Positions 46,046 to 55,429 of a stretch of 62,000 nucleotides of DNA are shown in pieces. Positions within the stretch are counted from its first letter, which is position 1, and each line of letters opens with the position of its first letter. The translations under genes and the position numbers were made by a program. Source of the DNA: Symbiodinium natans (taxonomy: Eukaryota; Sar; Dinophyceae; Suessiales; Symbiodiniaceae); assembly GCA_905221605.1 (NCBI GenBank), contig CAJNDS010000668.1, positions 1,354,814 to 1,416,813 on the forward strand. Reading direction: 5' to 3'. The notes under the pieces were generated by a model. It did no database searches. It was given only the letters and a program-made list of their open reading frames with translations, and was not told where the DNA came from.

Positions 46046-46275
46046 CAAATAGGGCCTAAACCCGAAACAAAACTAGCCCCCAGAGACTCACCCCACCCAA
46101 CCCCAACCCCGACGTTTCCCGAGACCCATCCCTAAACCCTAAACCCTACACCCTAAACCCTAAACCCTAAACCCTAAACCCTAAACCTCTGGAAGCCCAC
46201 GTCAGACCACACGGAAGTCAGCCTTCTTCACTCCTCATTCTGCTCAGGTGGCGTCCAGGGCTCCAAGAGCTCCTG
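43469..46275. other. Mosaic with unique islands, no firm gene
   Basis: Holds a 27-bp poly-G (43971-43997), a 27-bp direct repeat next to a CCCTAAA block (44557-44619), a T-rich AGGGTTTTTT region near 44760-44880, and a GA tract (46003-46042). A 280-bp GC-rich island (45330-45610) is open on both strands; it probably contains an exon, but strand is undecided. Confidence 0.5.
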
Positions 46276-46650
46276 GGTTTAGGGTTCATAGGGTTTAGGG
46301 TTTAGGGTTTAGGGTTTAGGGTTTAGGGTTTAGGGTTTAGGGTTTAGGGTTTAGGGTTTAGGGTTTAGGGTTTAGGGTTTAGGGTTGAGGGTTTAGGGTT
46401 TAGGGTTTAAGGTTCATAGGGTTCACAGGGTTCATAGGGTTCATAGGGCTCATAGGGTTCGTAGGTTCATAGGGTTCACAGGGTTCATAGGGTTCATAGG
46501 GTTCACAGGGTTCATAGGGTTCATAGGGTTCATAGGGTTCACAGGGTTCACAGGGTTCATAGGGTTCATAGGGTTCACAGGGTTCATAGGGTTCATAGGG
46601 TTCATAGGGTTCATAGGGTTCATAGGGTTCATAGGGTTCATAGGGTTTAA
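46276..46650 (+). repeat. (TTTAGGG)n passing into nonamer (TTCATAGGG)n
   Basis: About 16 heptamers are followed by about 25 copies of TTCATAGGG/TTCACAGGG (46410-46645). The minus-strand Met-Asn-Pro ORF here is a translation of the repeat. Confidence 0.95.
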
Positions 46651-47583
46651 GCTTCCTAGGGTCTAAAGTTCATAGGGTTTAGGGTTCACGGGGTTTAGGG
46701 TTCGTAGGGTTTCGGGTTCACAGGGATTAGGGTTCATAGAATTTAGGGGTTCATAGGGTTTAGGCGTTTAGAGGTTGCAGGGTTCATAGGGTTCATGGGA
46801 TTCATGCTTGGAGGTTCGTGGGTAGTTCTAAGTAAGGTTTAAAAGTACCTCTAAGTACAGTTACTATAGTTCTAACAACGTTTAGGGCCCACAGGGTTTC
46901 TGGTTAGGGCGCCAAGGGGGCGGGGATTGGAGTTGAGGGTGGTCTAGGGCTTAGGGGATTTTAGGGTTTGAGACGGTTTGAGTTCGCCTAGAAGCCGAAA
47001 GTGAATCCCTGCAAGCCTCGTGTAGGGGCTTATAAAGAACATAGTGCCTGTTTTCCTCTTTTTTAAACGGGCGGGGGCAGTACAGCGAGTTGCTTAAGTT
47101 CATGGCATCAAAACCCGACGAGGCCCTGACACCTTAGTATCACTCAGCTCCCCTAGACCCTAAACCCTAAACCCTAAACCCTGAACCCTAAACCCTAAAC
47201 CCTAAACCCTACTAAGCCCTTAACCCTAAACAAACCCTAAGCCCTAAACCCCCACAGGGTGCCGCCGAAGGGCTGCGAGGGAAATGGTGTGTCCGCTACA
47301 GAGCTTCTTGGAGCGTGCCAGCTCCTGGCGGTCTGGGGAGCCCCGGGATTGCTTATGTCTGCGGTTTAGGGTTTAGGGTTTAGGATTTAGGGTTTAGGGT
47401 TTTTAGGGTGTTCAGGGGGTTTAGGGGGTTTAGGGGGTTGGGTTTAGGGGGTTTAGGGGGTTTAGGGGGTTTAGGGGGTTTGGGGGGTTTAGGGGGTTTG
47501 GGGGGTTTGGGGGGTTTAGGGGGTTTGGGGGGTTCAGGCTTTCGAGTTTCGGGGCTTAGGGTTTAGGGTTTAGGCTTCAAAAT
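46651..47583. repeat. Heptamer variants up to the retrotransposon
   Basis: TTCATAGGGTTTAGGG variants, a truncated foldback A (46806-46875), CCCTAAA block (47158-47210), GC-rich island 47255-47360 and a (GGTTTAGGG)n block with GGGG variants (47400-47530). Confidence 0.7.
47579..47583 (+). repeat. Target-site duplication, left (AAAAT)
   Basis: AAAAT directly before the left LTR, repeated at 56501-56505 directly after the right LTR. Five bp is the usual length for LTR elements. Confidence 0.85.
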
Positions 47584-47737
47584 CAAAGTAAACTGAACCC
47601 CACCCCCAAACCACCACAAGGAGAAGAGGAAGGGCACCGTACTCATACAGAACTCGCTCTCTTTTGACGGGAGCTTGAGCCAAATCGTCAGAGCGATTCA
47701 GCTTGCTGCTTTCTGCTTCCCCCTGCTACTTTCTGCT
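47584..47737 (-). repeat. 3' LTR (154 bp)
   Basis: Identical by eye to 56347-56500. On the element strand it reads AGCAGAAAGTAGCAGG... to ...CAGTTTACTTTG. It contains TTTGGCTCAAG (47674-47684), identical to the last 11 nt of the dinoflagellate spliced leader as I recall it. Confidence 0.92.
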
Positions 47738-47746
47738 CCCCCCTTT
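47738..47746 (-). promoter_or_regulatory. Polypurine tract
   Basis: AAAGGGGGG on the element strand lies immediately before the 3' LTR, where the plus-strand primer of an LTR element is expected. It fixes the LTR start at AGCAG. Confidence 0.8.
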
Positions 47747-48214
47747 GGTGAGCCATCCCGCAGCTTTGCTGGCAGTTGACAAGGGCGAGACAATCTTTAC
47801 AAGTAGCAAGCAGGACTCGCAAAATTTAAAAGTTTCCAAATATTTGTCCGTATGCTTCCGTGTGTTCCGGGGCGCGTACGGGAAGTCTGTACGGATAGTA
47901 TTTGGTAAATGCACAGTGCTCAGTCTCGTTCGGTGGCCAAGGCATGCATTCTTACCACGAGTGCTCTGTGGATATTACGGCAAAATGCCTTTGAATTCAG
48001 GGTTGCCGAAGTCACAGGAGTCTACTAAGGACAAAACAAGGAGCACATCATTCCGACGGGCAAAGTGCTCAACATGCCTGCGTGCTCAACTTCTCGAGAA
48101 GAAGGAGCTTTCGCTCTGCGACAACGAAAAGGCAACAGGGATGCTTGAGAGGACGAAGCAATGATGGCAAGTAGTAAGTTAAGCAAGAGCTGGCGCGTTT
48201 ACCGCTGCACAGTC
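47747..48214 (-). other. 3' untranslated region of the retrotransposon
   Basis: About 470 bp between the pol stop and the polypurine tract. It contains one copy of the element's 23-nt motif (48190-48212) two bases beyond the stop. An antisense 153-codon frame here overlaps the LTR and is not credible as a gene. Confidence 0.6.
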
Positions 48215-51200
48215 TCACTCAGTGATACCAAGCATGCTTAGAGCTGGCCCCCATTTAGGACCTGGCAGAGCCTTGGTGAAGACATCAGCTGCTTGTCTGT
48301 CTGTGGAGACGTACTCCAGAAACACGTCCGCTGAAGCAAACGCATCATACAGGCCATTTAAATCCAACTTGTGAGTTTTACTTACATGTCGGAGTTTAGG
48401 GCTGTATCCATTTCGAATGACTTGGATGGTTGCAGTGTTGTCCTGTTTGCATCGCAGGACTACAGGCCTTTGAAGGATCATGGACAGGAACTCTTGTGTA
48501 GGCAATGCGTCAGAAAAGAAGCTTTGAGCCAAGCTGATGGTCTCAGCTTCGGTAGTGCTTCGACTCACAGCTGTCTGTCGCTTTGACATCCATGTCACTG
48601 GGAACCACGTCCTGGGACCAGAGACAACTAACAACCCCCCTGATGTGCTATAGCCATGCTCGAAAGAACCCCCGTGATCCGCATCTGTGTACAGAACGAG
48701 CTCCAGGGCTTCGCCAGGGTCACCCACACGATTGGACATGCGGAAGTGGGCGCTGGTCCAAACATAGCTCATCAGTCTGTGAAGGCGTCGGTCATCGTTG
48801 GCTGACCAACATGTTATCCGGCGGCTGAGCTCGGATATCGGTCGCAGCAAGTCCGGGCGTGACAAGCGTGCTAGCCACAGAACTTTCATAAGAACGCGCG
48901 GGGCACTCCCTGCCAGAGAGCCATTTGCCTCCCACCCGTCTTCGGGCAGAGCAGAGTCGACGAGGAAAGGGGTAGGCACTGGCTTGAAGGACGTGAGGCC
49001 GGTCAAGGAGAGGTAAGTGTCACAAGCAGATTTTGCGAAGTCAGTCATGTCGTAGTCAATGACTGTTTCTGTTGAACTGCGTTGGACTTTGTGGTCTCTG
49101 CCAAGAACGCGAGAAACATCAGCAGGCTCTTCAATGTTCAGCTTCCTTTTGACTTTGTCCCAGAAAGGAGAGTGGGCTGCAGAGGGTCCGCTTAACATCA
49201 TATCGTCAACGTACAAAGTCAAAAGCAGCTTATCGCGCTCAAACCAAAACGATGACGGAAAGGTAGAGGACTCTTTCCCTCCAAGCTCAGCTGCAACTTG
49301 GGAAAACCGCCGGTGCCAGTGACCACCGCTTTCAGGGTGGCCATACAGGCTTTTAAAAAGCCTGACGCAGGGTCTGCGCAAATGAGCGAACTCCTTTGGG
49401 ACCAGTTCGGCAGGGAGCTCTACGTACGTCGGGTGCTGTGTGTCCAACCAACTTTGAACGTATGCTTTTACTACATCACTTTGAGTTGTCTTGTGGCTTG
49501 ACAAAGCACCATAAAGCAAATTGAGGTTCACCCCGCTGATGCTTGTAGGCGTCACCCGGATTTCCTGGAAAATCGCGTAGTCTCCGCACTCGTCCCGAAC
49601 ATTGTCCCCTCTGAAGACAATCCTAGCTTTTAGCCGTTTGAGCTCTGGATTTTCAGCATGCTTCCATGACATGATAGTCATTAACTGGCCAACATGGATT
49701 TTCCGGCCGGATTCCCTAGCTTGTTGAAGCAGTTCGTTCCGGGGAATGACTTCGTCATAGTTCCATGTGCCTTCTTCTAGCAAACCTTCTGCCTCTTTCT
49801 TTGCCTCAGCTAAGGCTGCAGGATCTTTGACCCAGGCTCTTCGGTCGATAAGCTGATGGATAGCACTGAAAACGTAGGGAAACTCAGGCTCTTTGGGGAC
49901 ATGCTCATGCTGAACGAAAGTCTTGCAGGGCATGGCGGGGACTTTGCTGTGAAATTTTTCAGGGAACAGGTGTTGAAGCACAAAAGAGCACATAGGGCGA
50001 GGGTACATCGCCGAGTTCGCGGTGTACTGACCTTCAATTGGCACATGCTTGTAGTCTCTTGGATGCATGCAACGCTTCGCGTCGAGAGCAACAGCAAGGC
50101 GCTCGCAGGAAGTAACTATACGCCAAGGCTTCCTATGAGGCAAACCGAAAGCGCAACCGTGGCACACGGCAGTGTGCAGCCCATGTTCGGCTATGAACTG
50201 CTGGAGCTCATCCAAATTCCAGCCGGAGCAAGAGTCTGGCCATTCAAAATGAACTCTGCCGTGATTACGCAAAACGATTCGAGCAGCAGCAAGAAACACG
50301 CGCAGCAACCGACAAGATTCTGCTTGGCGCGCACGCAGTTTTTCCTGAAACTTAGCCCCTAGCCTTTTGCAGTTCATGGCATTCCATTTTGTCCATGGAG
50401 TGCAGGGCAAGGAGCCCCAAAGGTCTACGCCTTCAGACTCAGCCAGCTGCTGCAGAAGCTGGTTGACGTGGTCTGTGTTCAACATGTCGCCAGAGGCTTT
50501 AGTCAACCTCACGTGCTGCACACCTAAACTTTCGCTCAGTAAACCCATGTTCGAGTTTTCGGAGCAGCAGAACTCGTACAACCGACCGTACCCGGACTTT
50601 TCATGGATTTTGGGCGGTGCAGATTTGGGCAAAGGTGCAGGCTTAGTGTTCCCGGCGCGTTTTCCGCTGCACAGGTAAGGCTGTGCCTTGGCCACTGCCG
50701 CAGGAACTTCGTCCTTGATGAAGAACACAGTTTTACCAGTCCATTCACCCTCAAGGGTGGTACTGCTGTCGCCCCCACGCCAATTCTCCGTGATGATGCT
50801 TTCCCTTTTGCCGGAACGGAAAACGACATGTGTCTCCCTGTGAGGGATGAGGCTTTCGACTCCAACTGGACAGGACTTCACACGACCGGGCGCGAACAAG
50901 CGAACTCTTGGTTGAATGTGATAGCGGGTAAGCGTGTCACCTTCAAGAACCCACGAGTCATGAGCACGGTCGACACCTGTAGGAACCTCAAACACAGTGT
51001 CGGCAATGTGTTTCGCGAAGCGCGCTCTGCACTCTTCGCTGTGGCGATTGGTGCCATCCACGCACGATAAGCACCCAGGGGTTTCCCCGAAGGCATGCAA
51101 GCGGGCAGCAGTGATGCGAAATTGCATGTTTGGCGGGCTCTCTGCAGGAGCGGGCGACGGAAGCAGTTCGACGACTCGGCCTTCGATTTCCTCGCTCACA

Positions 51201-52279
51201 ACTTCGTCAGGGACTTCAAGTTTTGTTTCGAGGCGTAAATCACTCCTCTCTCTTGCAAGCATCAATGGAAACGCCGGCCCTTCTGGAGGCTGATAAACCG
51301 TCATTGCGGTTTGGGGAACAACTTCAACCTTCCCGGCCAGCAAGTCTCTAACTTGCTCTAAGGAGAAAACCTTGTAAACACGCTTGAAACCACAACCAGG
51401 CTCTATTCTCCAACCAAGAAAAATGCCAGGCAACGTCTTAAGCGCAACTTTCCAGGTCAACTTTGCTTGAGGGCGGAAGAAAACCAGCGACGCGAACGGG
51501 AACTTTAATCCAGGAAACGGTTCGCCATGTAAGCTTTGCCACGGAAGGTCAAGCGAGATGGCAGTTGCTGCGTAACGCAAAGCTAACGGCCACAAACTTT
51601 TGACCTGACCCGCCTGACACATAGCACACCGGGCAATGTCTTCAATGGTCCTGATATGCCGGTTGATGAGAGCGGTGTGACGATAAGGTACTGTGGTCGG
51701 GTGGACAAGCTTTAGCTCATCAGCAGCAGACTCAAGTTCCTTGGAGTTGTCACTGTACAGCTCTATTGCATCTCTTCGACCAGTGAAATGACGAATGTCT
51801 CTCGCACAGTTGCTGGCAGATTTTGAAGCGGAAGGATACGCGAGGGTAAAGCCTGTGAGATCGTCGACAACGATTAAACAAACCCTCTCCCCCCTGAAAC
51901 CAAACAAGTGCTTGTCTAGGCGACCCTTGGCGATAATAACGTGGTCAGCATGCAGCCGGTCTCCGAAAGCTTTGCTTGGTTCATCGTCTGTCAGCGAGTG
52001 CGCAACCTTGACAGCCCTTGCAGGCAAGGAATCCTGTTTGGACTTTTGGCAAACGCTGCAAAACTTGTTTTTCGGAATGTGAGTGATTTGGTGCTCAGCA
52101 CTGGCAGCGATTTCTTTCAACCTTTCATCGCTAGTCTTCTCCTCATGTTCCAGGAGCGGCTCACCAACATCAACATCAAGGCCAGGCAGAATGTCTGCAA
52201 CAGGAGCGGGCTCAACACTAGCATCAACCGGCGGCAGGCATGTGAGAAATGCGAACCGTCTCTTTGAAAATTGGAACAT
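48215..52279 (-). CDS. pol: Pol: integrase, MTase-like domain, reverse transcriptase, RNase H
   Basis: A 1,354-codon ORF. Residues 63-77 form the HHCC zinc site (H63, H67, C74, C77). The integrase core has D112, D177 and E213, with exactly 35 residues between the last two (DD35E). Residues about 565-725 resemble a C5-cytosine methyltransferase: LYEFC-type motif I, GSLPCTPW at 622-629 (motif IV-like Cys), FEWP at 678-681, and FGLPHRKPWR at 711-720. Reverse transcriptase follows (D935, YVDD at 1023-1026), then RNase H (D1199, E1244, D1280, D1332). The ATG lies inside the end of the gag ORF in the +1 frame, and the pol frame is open from 52324, so about 100 nt are available for a frameshift. It makes cDNA and integrates it into the host nucleus. 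Confidence 0.93.
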   Translation of the reverse strand: MFQFSKRRFAFLTCLPPVDASVEPAPVADILPGLDVDVGEPLLEHEEKTSDERLKEIAASAEHQITHIPKNKFCSVCQKSKQDSLPARAVKVAHSLTDDEPSKAFGDRLHADHVIIAKGRLDKHLFGFRGERVCLIVVDDLTGFTLAYPSASKSASNCARDIRHFTGRRDAIELYSDNSKELESAADELKLVHPTTVPYRHTALINRHIRTIEDIARCAMCQAGQVKSLWPLALRYAATAISLDLPWQSLHGEPFPGLKFPFASLVFFRPQAKLTWKVALKTLPGIFLGWRIEPGCGFKRVYKVFSLEQVRDLLAGKVEVVPQTAMTVYQPPEGPAFPLMLARERSDLRLETKLEVPDEVVSEEIEGRVVELLPSPAPAESPPNMQFRITAARLHAFGETPGCLSCVDGTNRHSEECRARFAKHIADTVFEVPTGVDRAHDSWVLEGDTLTRYHIQPRVRLFAPGRVKSCPVGVESLIPHRETHVVFRSGKRESIITENWRGGDSSTTLEGEWTGKTVFFIKDEVPAAVAKAQPYLCSGKRAGNTKPAPLPKSAPPKIHEKSGYGRLYEFCCSENSNMGLLSESLGVQHVRLTKASGDMLNTDHVNQLLQQLAESEGVDLWGSLPCTPWTKWNAMNCKRLGAKFQEKLRARQAESCRLLRVFLAAARIVLRNHGRVHFEWPDSCSGWNLDELQQFIAEHGLHTAVCHGCAFGLPHRKPWRIVTSCERLAVALDAKRCMHPRDYKHVPIEGQYTANSAMYPRPMCSFVLQHLFPEKFHSKVPAMPCKTFVQHEHVPKEPEFPYVFSAIHQLIDRRAWVKDPAALAEAKKEAEGLLEEGTWNYDEVIPRNELLQQARESGRKIHVGQLMTIMSWKHAENPELKRLKARIVFRGDNVRDECGDYAIFQEIRVTPTSISGVNLNLLYGALSSHKTTQSDVVKAYVQSWLDTQHPTYVELPAELVPKEFAHLRRPCVRLFKSLYGHPESGGHWHRRFSQVAAELGGKESSTFPSSFWFERDKLLLTLYVDDMMLSGPSAAHSPFWDKVKRKLNIEEPADVSRVLGRDHKVQRSSTETVIDYDMTDFAKSACDTYLSLTGLTSFKPVPTPFLVDSALPEDGWEANGSLAGSAPRVLMKVLWLARLSRPDLLRPISELSRRITCWSANDDRRLHRLMSYVWTSAHFRMSNRVGDPGEALELVLYTDADHGGSFEHGYSTSGGLLVVSGPRTWFPVTWMSKRQTAVSRSTTEAETISLAQSFFSDALPTQEFLSMILQRPVVLRCKQDNTATIQVIRNGYSPKLRHVSKTHKLDLNGLYDAFASADVFLEYVSTDRQAADVFTKALPGPKWGPALSMLGITE

Positions 52280-55200
52280 TTTCGTGCAGCTCGTCTGCGT
52301 ATCTGCGCTTGTCCTTGGGGCAAGTTAGCTTAAGGGACTTAAGGTCTTCGACCAGGAAAGGCTTGGCTTTGCCGGTGCCGTCAGGGACCCAGAGAAAGGC
52401 TTTGCCTTTGTTGTTTACTAGATCACCTACGGACATTGCCCAGGGGCTCCCTTCTAACAGGTAAACCTCATCATTGTTCATGATGCTACCCTGAACGCGC
52501 ACAGAGTCTGTAGCAGGACGGTCGCCGCCACCTGTGGCAAACGTGACTGGCTGGTCACTCGCAGAAACACTTTCTCGGAACGCAGGCACTGAAGAAACGT
52601 CTTGCAACGAACCTATGTACCTGCCAGCACCAGTGTCGCCCAACCAACTTATGGTAGCAGTACCGTCTGCGTTCGTGACAAACTGCGGCGAACATGGCAC
52701 AGCGCTTGTGAAGCCTGAGATTACTCCGGGCAACGCAGGCTGAGCCAAGTGAACCGCTGCTGTCATGAACGTGAGCATTTTTGACGCAACAGACGAACGA
52801 ACGTAACCACACAACGAGCTGTACCCTACACGCTTAAGCTTGCTGGCATCTGGCGCGGTTTCCGCTGCACAGCTGCGGACAGAACCAACCTTAGTGACAT
52901 CTGGCGCGGTTGCCGCTGCACAGTTGCGGGCAGAACCAACCTTACTGACATCTGGCGCGGTTTCCGCTGCACAGTTGCGAGCAGAACCAACCTTACTGAC
53001 ATCTGGCGCGGTTTCCGCTGCACAGTTGTGGGCAGAACCAACCTTGCTGACATCTGGCGCGTTTTCCGCTGAACAGTTGTCTCGGGCTGAGCTTGCTTGC
53101 GCTTCTGGGAGTGCACCCAGGCTGAGAACGGCACAAGCACCTGCCGCGACCTTAGCCTTAGCCTTTGGCTTAGGGGCGGTCTTAGGGTTGGGGTGAAGGG
53201 CATTGGCGTCGTGCGAGAAGGGGCAGTTAGTACGGAAGCAGGTCCCAGTTGGGAAGAACAGGCAGGGCGTGCGGGCCTTCTCTTCCTTTGTCATCTCTCG
53301 AGCTGGTTTTTGTTGCTGACTGTCCTGAGGCTTCGCCTTTGCCTTAGCCTTCGGCTTTGTCTTGGCTTTGCTTTCAGGGACAATCGGAGCAGCAGTGGAA
53401 GATGACGAAGGCTCGGTCGCATCAGGCTTCCCACCCTTTGCTTGCTTGTCGGGCTTCTGCGGCTTCTGTGGCTTGTCGGGCTTGTCTGGCTTCGCTGGAG
53501 CACCACTGACTTTCGCTGAGAGGCTTGCGGTGATGGAGGCCTGGTTAATGTCATGCTGCGCTTCATCTATCGCTTCATTCAGCTTCCGAAAGAGCCATGT
53601 GAAGGACTTGCGGTGAGAGCTCGCAGATGCAGAACGAAACTTATCGATCTGGAGCTGAAGCAACGGCACTTTCTTAAGTTGCTCATAGAGGAATGAACGC
53701 AAAGCAGATTGCGAGGGCGTCTCGTCCTCTTCAAGGGCACCAAGAACGTACTCAACTCGATCCCTAAAGTTTTCTAAGTCCTTTGGAGCATGACCACCAA
53801 GCTTCAAACTCAGCAAATGCTGCTGCGTCAACGTCATTCCACGGTCCTTTTGCAGCTTGAAGCGTTTTATCACAGTGTGCAACAAAACGCGACCCTTTGG
53901 CTGAAACCCCTTCCTCAAAGCCTTCTCTTGAAGTGCCTGAAACTCCAGCAAAAACTGCGTACCTTTGGCTTGTTCTATCAGCTTTGCTGCTAGAATGCGG
54001 TCTAAGACTGGAAAGGAAGTAGCCTGACCAAGGTCTGACGCTGACAGCTGCTCTATGTCACGCAGCCACTGATGCAGCTCAGCTTCACTGCCTTTGCAAA
54101 ACTGCGTGACGACTGAAAACAAATGGTTTCGGAATGGTCTGATATCTGCGGCGGACTTCGGAAAGATGGTCAACTTGAGTTTGTCGTACTGTTTTGTTCG
54201 CATCGTTCTCTTTTCATGCTCATATGGATCCTTGCCTTGAGCTGTGCATCTGCCGTCAACATGCTCCGCTGGGGATTTCGAATCGTCTGAACTCGAAGAT
54301 AAGCTATCTTTCCCGACGGATTTTGCCGACGAAGAAGACTGAGACGAGCTTTTGGCGAGTCTAACGGGGCTTGCTTTAGGCGTAGCACTCGTCAAAGCTT
54401 GAACCTGATCCTGAAGCACAGAAATAGCTTGCAAAACCATTGACATCTCTGTGGAGACCCTTTCTGTTGCGATTGCTGCGGGTATTCTGACACCATGATT
54501 CCTCGAAAATGCATGCGTGTCATGGGTTTTACCTGCTTCGGTCTGCTGGAGCAAGCTCGCGCCTGGCGCGTTCTCCGCTGCACAGGGCGTTGGAGCTGGC
54601 GAAGACACCGGGAAGCCTGCAGCATTCGAGGATGAGGGTCGCAAACGCTCTCTCTCATCCAAGGTTTGACGTGCTCTGGCTAGCTCTTGCCTAAGCCTTT
54701 CCGCCTCTAGCCTCTGTGCTTCTGCATTTGAACAAAGGGGTTCAAACTGAGCCCTCATTTGCTCAATAACAGCAGCCTGTGAGCGGACTACTTCACTCAG
54801 CTCGCCCACTTGCTGTTGGAGTGCTTGCCTCTGGACTTCGGCTTGTGCAACCAAGGCATTCCTATCCCTCTCAACCTGTGCACCAACCTCTGTCATCAAT
54901 GACCTCACTTGCTCATGATGCCTGCGCTCTGCTTCTGATGCTGTAGCGGCTGCTGCTTGTGTTGCTGCTGCATCGGCAACCTGAGAAACCTCCTGAAGCG
55001 TTGCGCCTACATTCACAGCTCTAGCATCAACTGCTTGGAGATTGAAAGTGGTGTAGGTTCTAGCATCAGAGGCCTGGGCATTGAAAGCTTGCAACAAAGG
55101 TCTTGGCACTACGTGGGGCGGGAGAGAAGGGATAGGCGACTGGGAAGTTACAGTAGAGTTTGCGGAGTCTGACGTTGATGCCCTGGCGGGGGTGCTATTC

Positions 55201-55361
55201 GCTCTAGCCACACCAGCACTAGGCACAACTGCCAAACTGGGAACATTCCGATTAGGACTACGAGTTCGGCCCCTAGTCAAAAGTGAATTTGGGTCATTTG
55301 AGTTCAGTTCTGAGCTTAGCCCAGAACTGCTACTCAGCTGCAAATCAGCTTGACTCGCCAT
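52224..55361 (-). CDS. gag: Gag-protease polyprotein with CCCH zinc finger
   Basis: 1,045 codons from the first ATG; a GTG lies 21 nt upstream, just after an in-frame stop. Residues about 123-238 form a coiled coil rich in Gln, Ala and Glu. A Ser-rich linker leads to a helical capsid-like region (about 385-600), then Lys/Pro-rich repeats. A C-x7-C-x4-C-x3-H finger (C700, C708, C713, H717) replaces the usual CCHC knuckle. Five tandem 17-residue repeats (NCAAETAPDVSKVGSAR type, about 762-846) follow. The C-terminal part carries an aspartic protease signature, WLGDTGAG, with D909. It packages the RNA and releases the mature proteins. It ends in the overlap with pol, and the +1 shift needed is the same sense as in yeast Ty1. 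Confidence 0.85.
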   Translation of the reverse strand: MASQADLQLSSSSGLSSELNSNDPNSLLTRGRTRSPNRNVPSLAVVPSAGVARANSTPARASTSDSANSTVTSQSPIPSLPPHVVPRPLLQAFNAQASDARTYTTFNLQAVDARAVNVGATLQEVSQVADAAATQAAAATASEAERRHHEQVRSLMTEVGAQVERDRNALVAQAEVQRQALQQQVGELSEVVRSQAAVIEQMRAQFEPLCSNAEAQRLEAERLRQELARARQTLDERERLRPSSSNAAGFPVSSPAPTPCAAENAPGASLLQQTEAGKTHDTHAFSRNHGVRIPAAIATERVSTEMSMVLQAISVLQDQVQALTSATPKASPVRLAKSSSQSSSSAKSVGKDSLSSSSDDSKSPAEHVDGRCTAQGKDPYEHEKRTMRTKQYDKLKLTIFPKSAADIRPFRNHLFSVVTQFCKGSEAELHQWLRDIEQLSASDLGQATSFPVLDRILAAKLIEQAKGTQFLLEFQALQEKALRKGFQPKGRVLLHTVIKRFKLQKDRGMTLTQQHLLSLKLGGHAPKDLENFRDRVEYVLGALEEDETPSQSALRSFLYEQLKKVPLLQLQIDKFRSASASSHRKSFTWLFRKLNEAIDEAQHDINQASITASLSAKVSGAPAKPDKPDKPQKPQKPDKQAKGGKPDATEPSSSSTAAPIVPESKAKTKPKAKAKAKPQDSQQQKPAREMTKEEKARTPCLFFPTGTCFRTNCPFSHDANALHPNPKTAPKPKAKAKVAAGACAVLSLGALPEAQASSARDNCSAENAPDVSKVGSAHNCAAETAPDVSKVGSARNCAAETAPDVSKVGSARNCAAATAPDVTKVGSVRSCAAETAPDASKLKRVGYSSLCGYVRSSVASKMLTFMTAAVHLAQPALPGVISGFTSAVPCSPQFVTNADGTATISWLGDTGAGRYIGSLQDVSSVPAFRESVSASDQPVTFATGGGDRPATDSVRVQGSIMNNDEVYLLEGSPWAMSVGDLVNNKGKAFLWVPDGTGKAKPFLVEDLKSLKLTCPKDKRRYADELHENVPIFKETVRISHMPAAG
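52850..53076 (-). repeat. Five tandem 51-bp repeats in gag
   Basis: Copies of the 23-nt element motif start at 52850, 52901, 52952, 53003 and 53054, exactly 51 bp apart, each followed by a Val-Gly-Ser-Ala-type spacer. They encode the 17-residue repeat of Gag. Confidence 0.92.
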
Positions 55362-55429
55362 GTTTTCAACGTGCGGCTGCACTCAATACCCCTGGCGCGT
55401 TTGCCGCTGCACAGGGTTCGTGACACAAC
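55362..55429 (-). other. Inter-ORF spacer with a copy of the 23-nt motif
   Basis: 68 bp between the first ORF's stop and the gag ATG. The motif copy at 55392-55414 occupies the middle of it and is not translated in gag, since an in-frame stop separates them. Confidence 0.7.

Noticed and set aside
46450-46641. Met-Asn-Pro repeat ORF on minus
   Set aside because: Translation of the (TTCATAGGG)n nonamer array, without any flanking coding sequence.
47703-48164. 153-codon plus-strand ORF
   Set aside because: It starts inside the 3' LTR and runs antisense through the retrotransposon's untranslated region; no motif.
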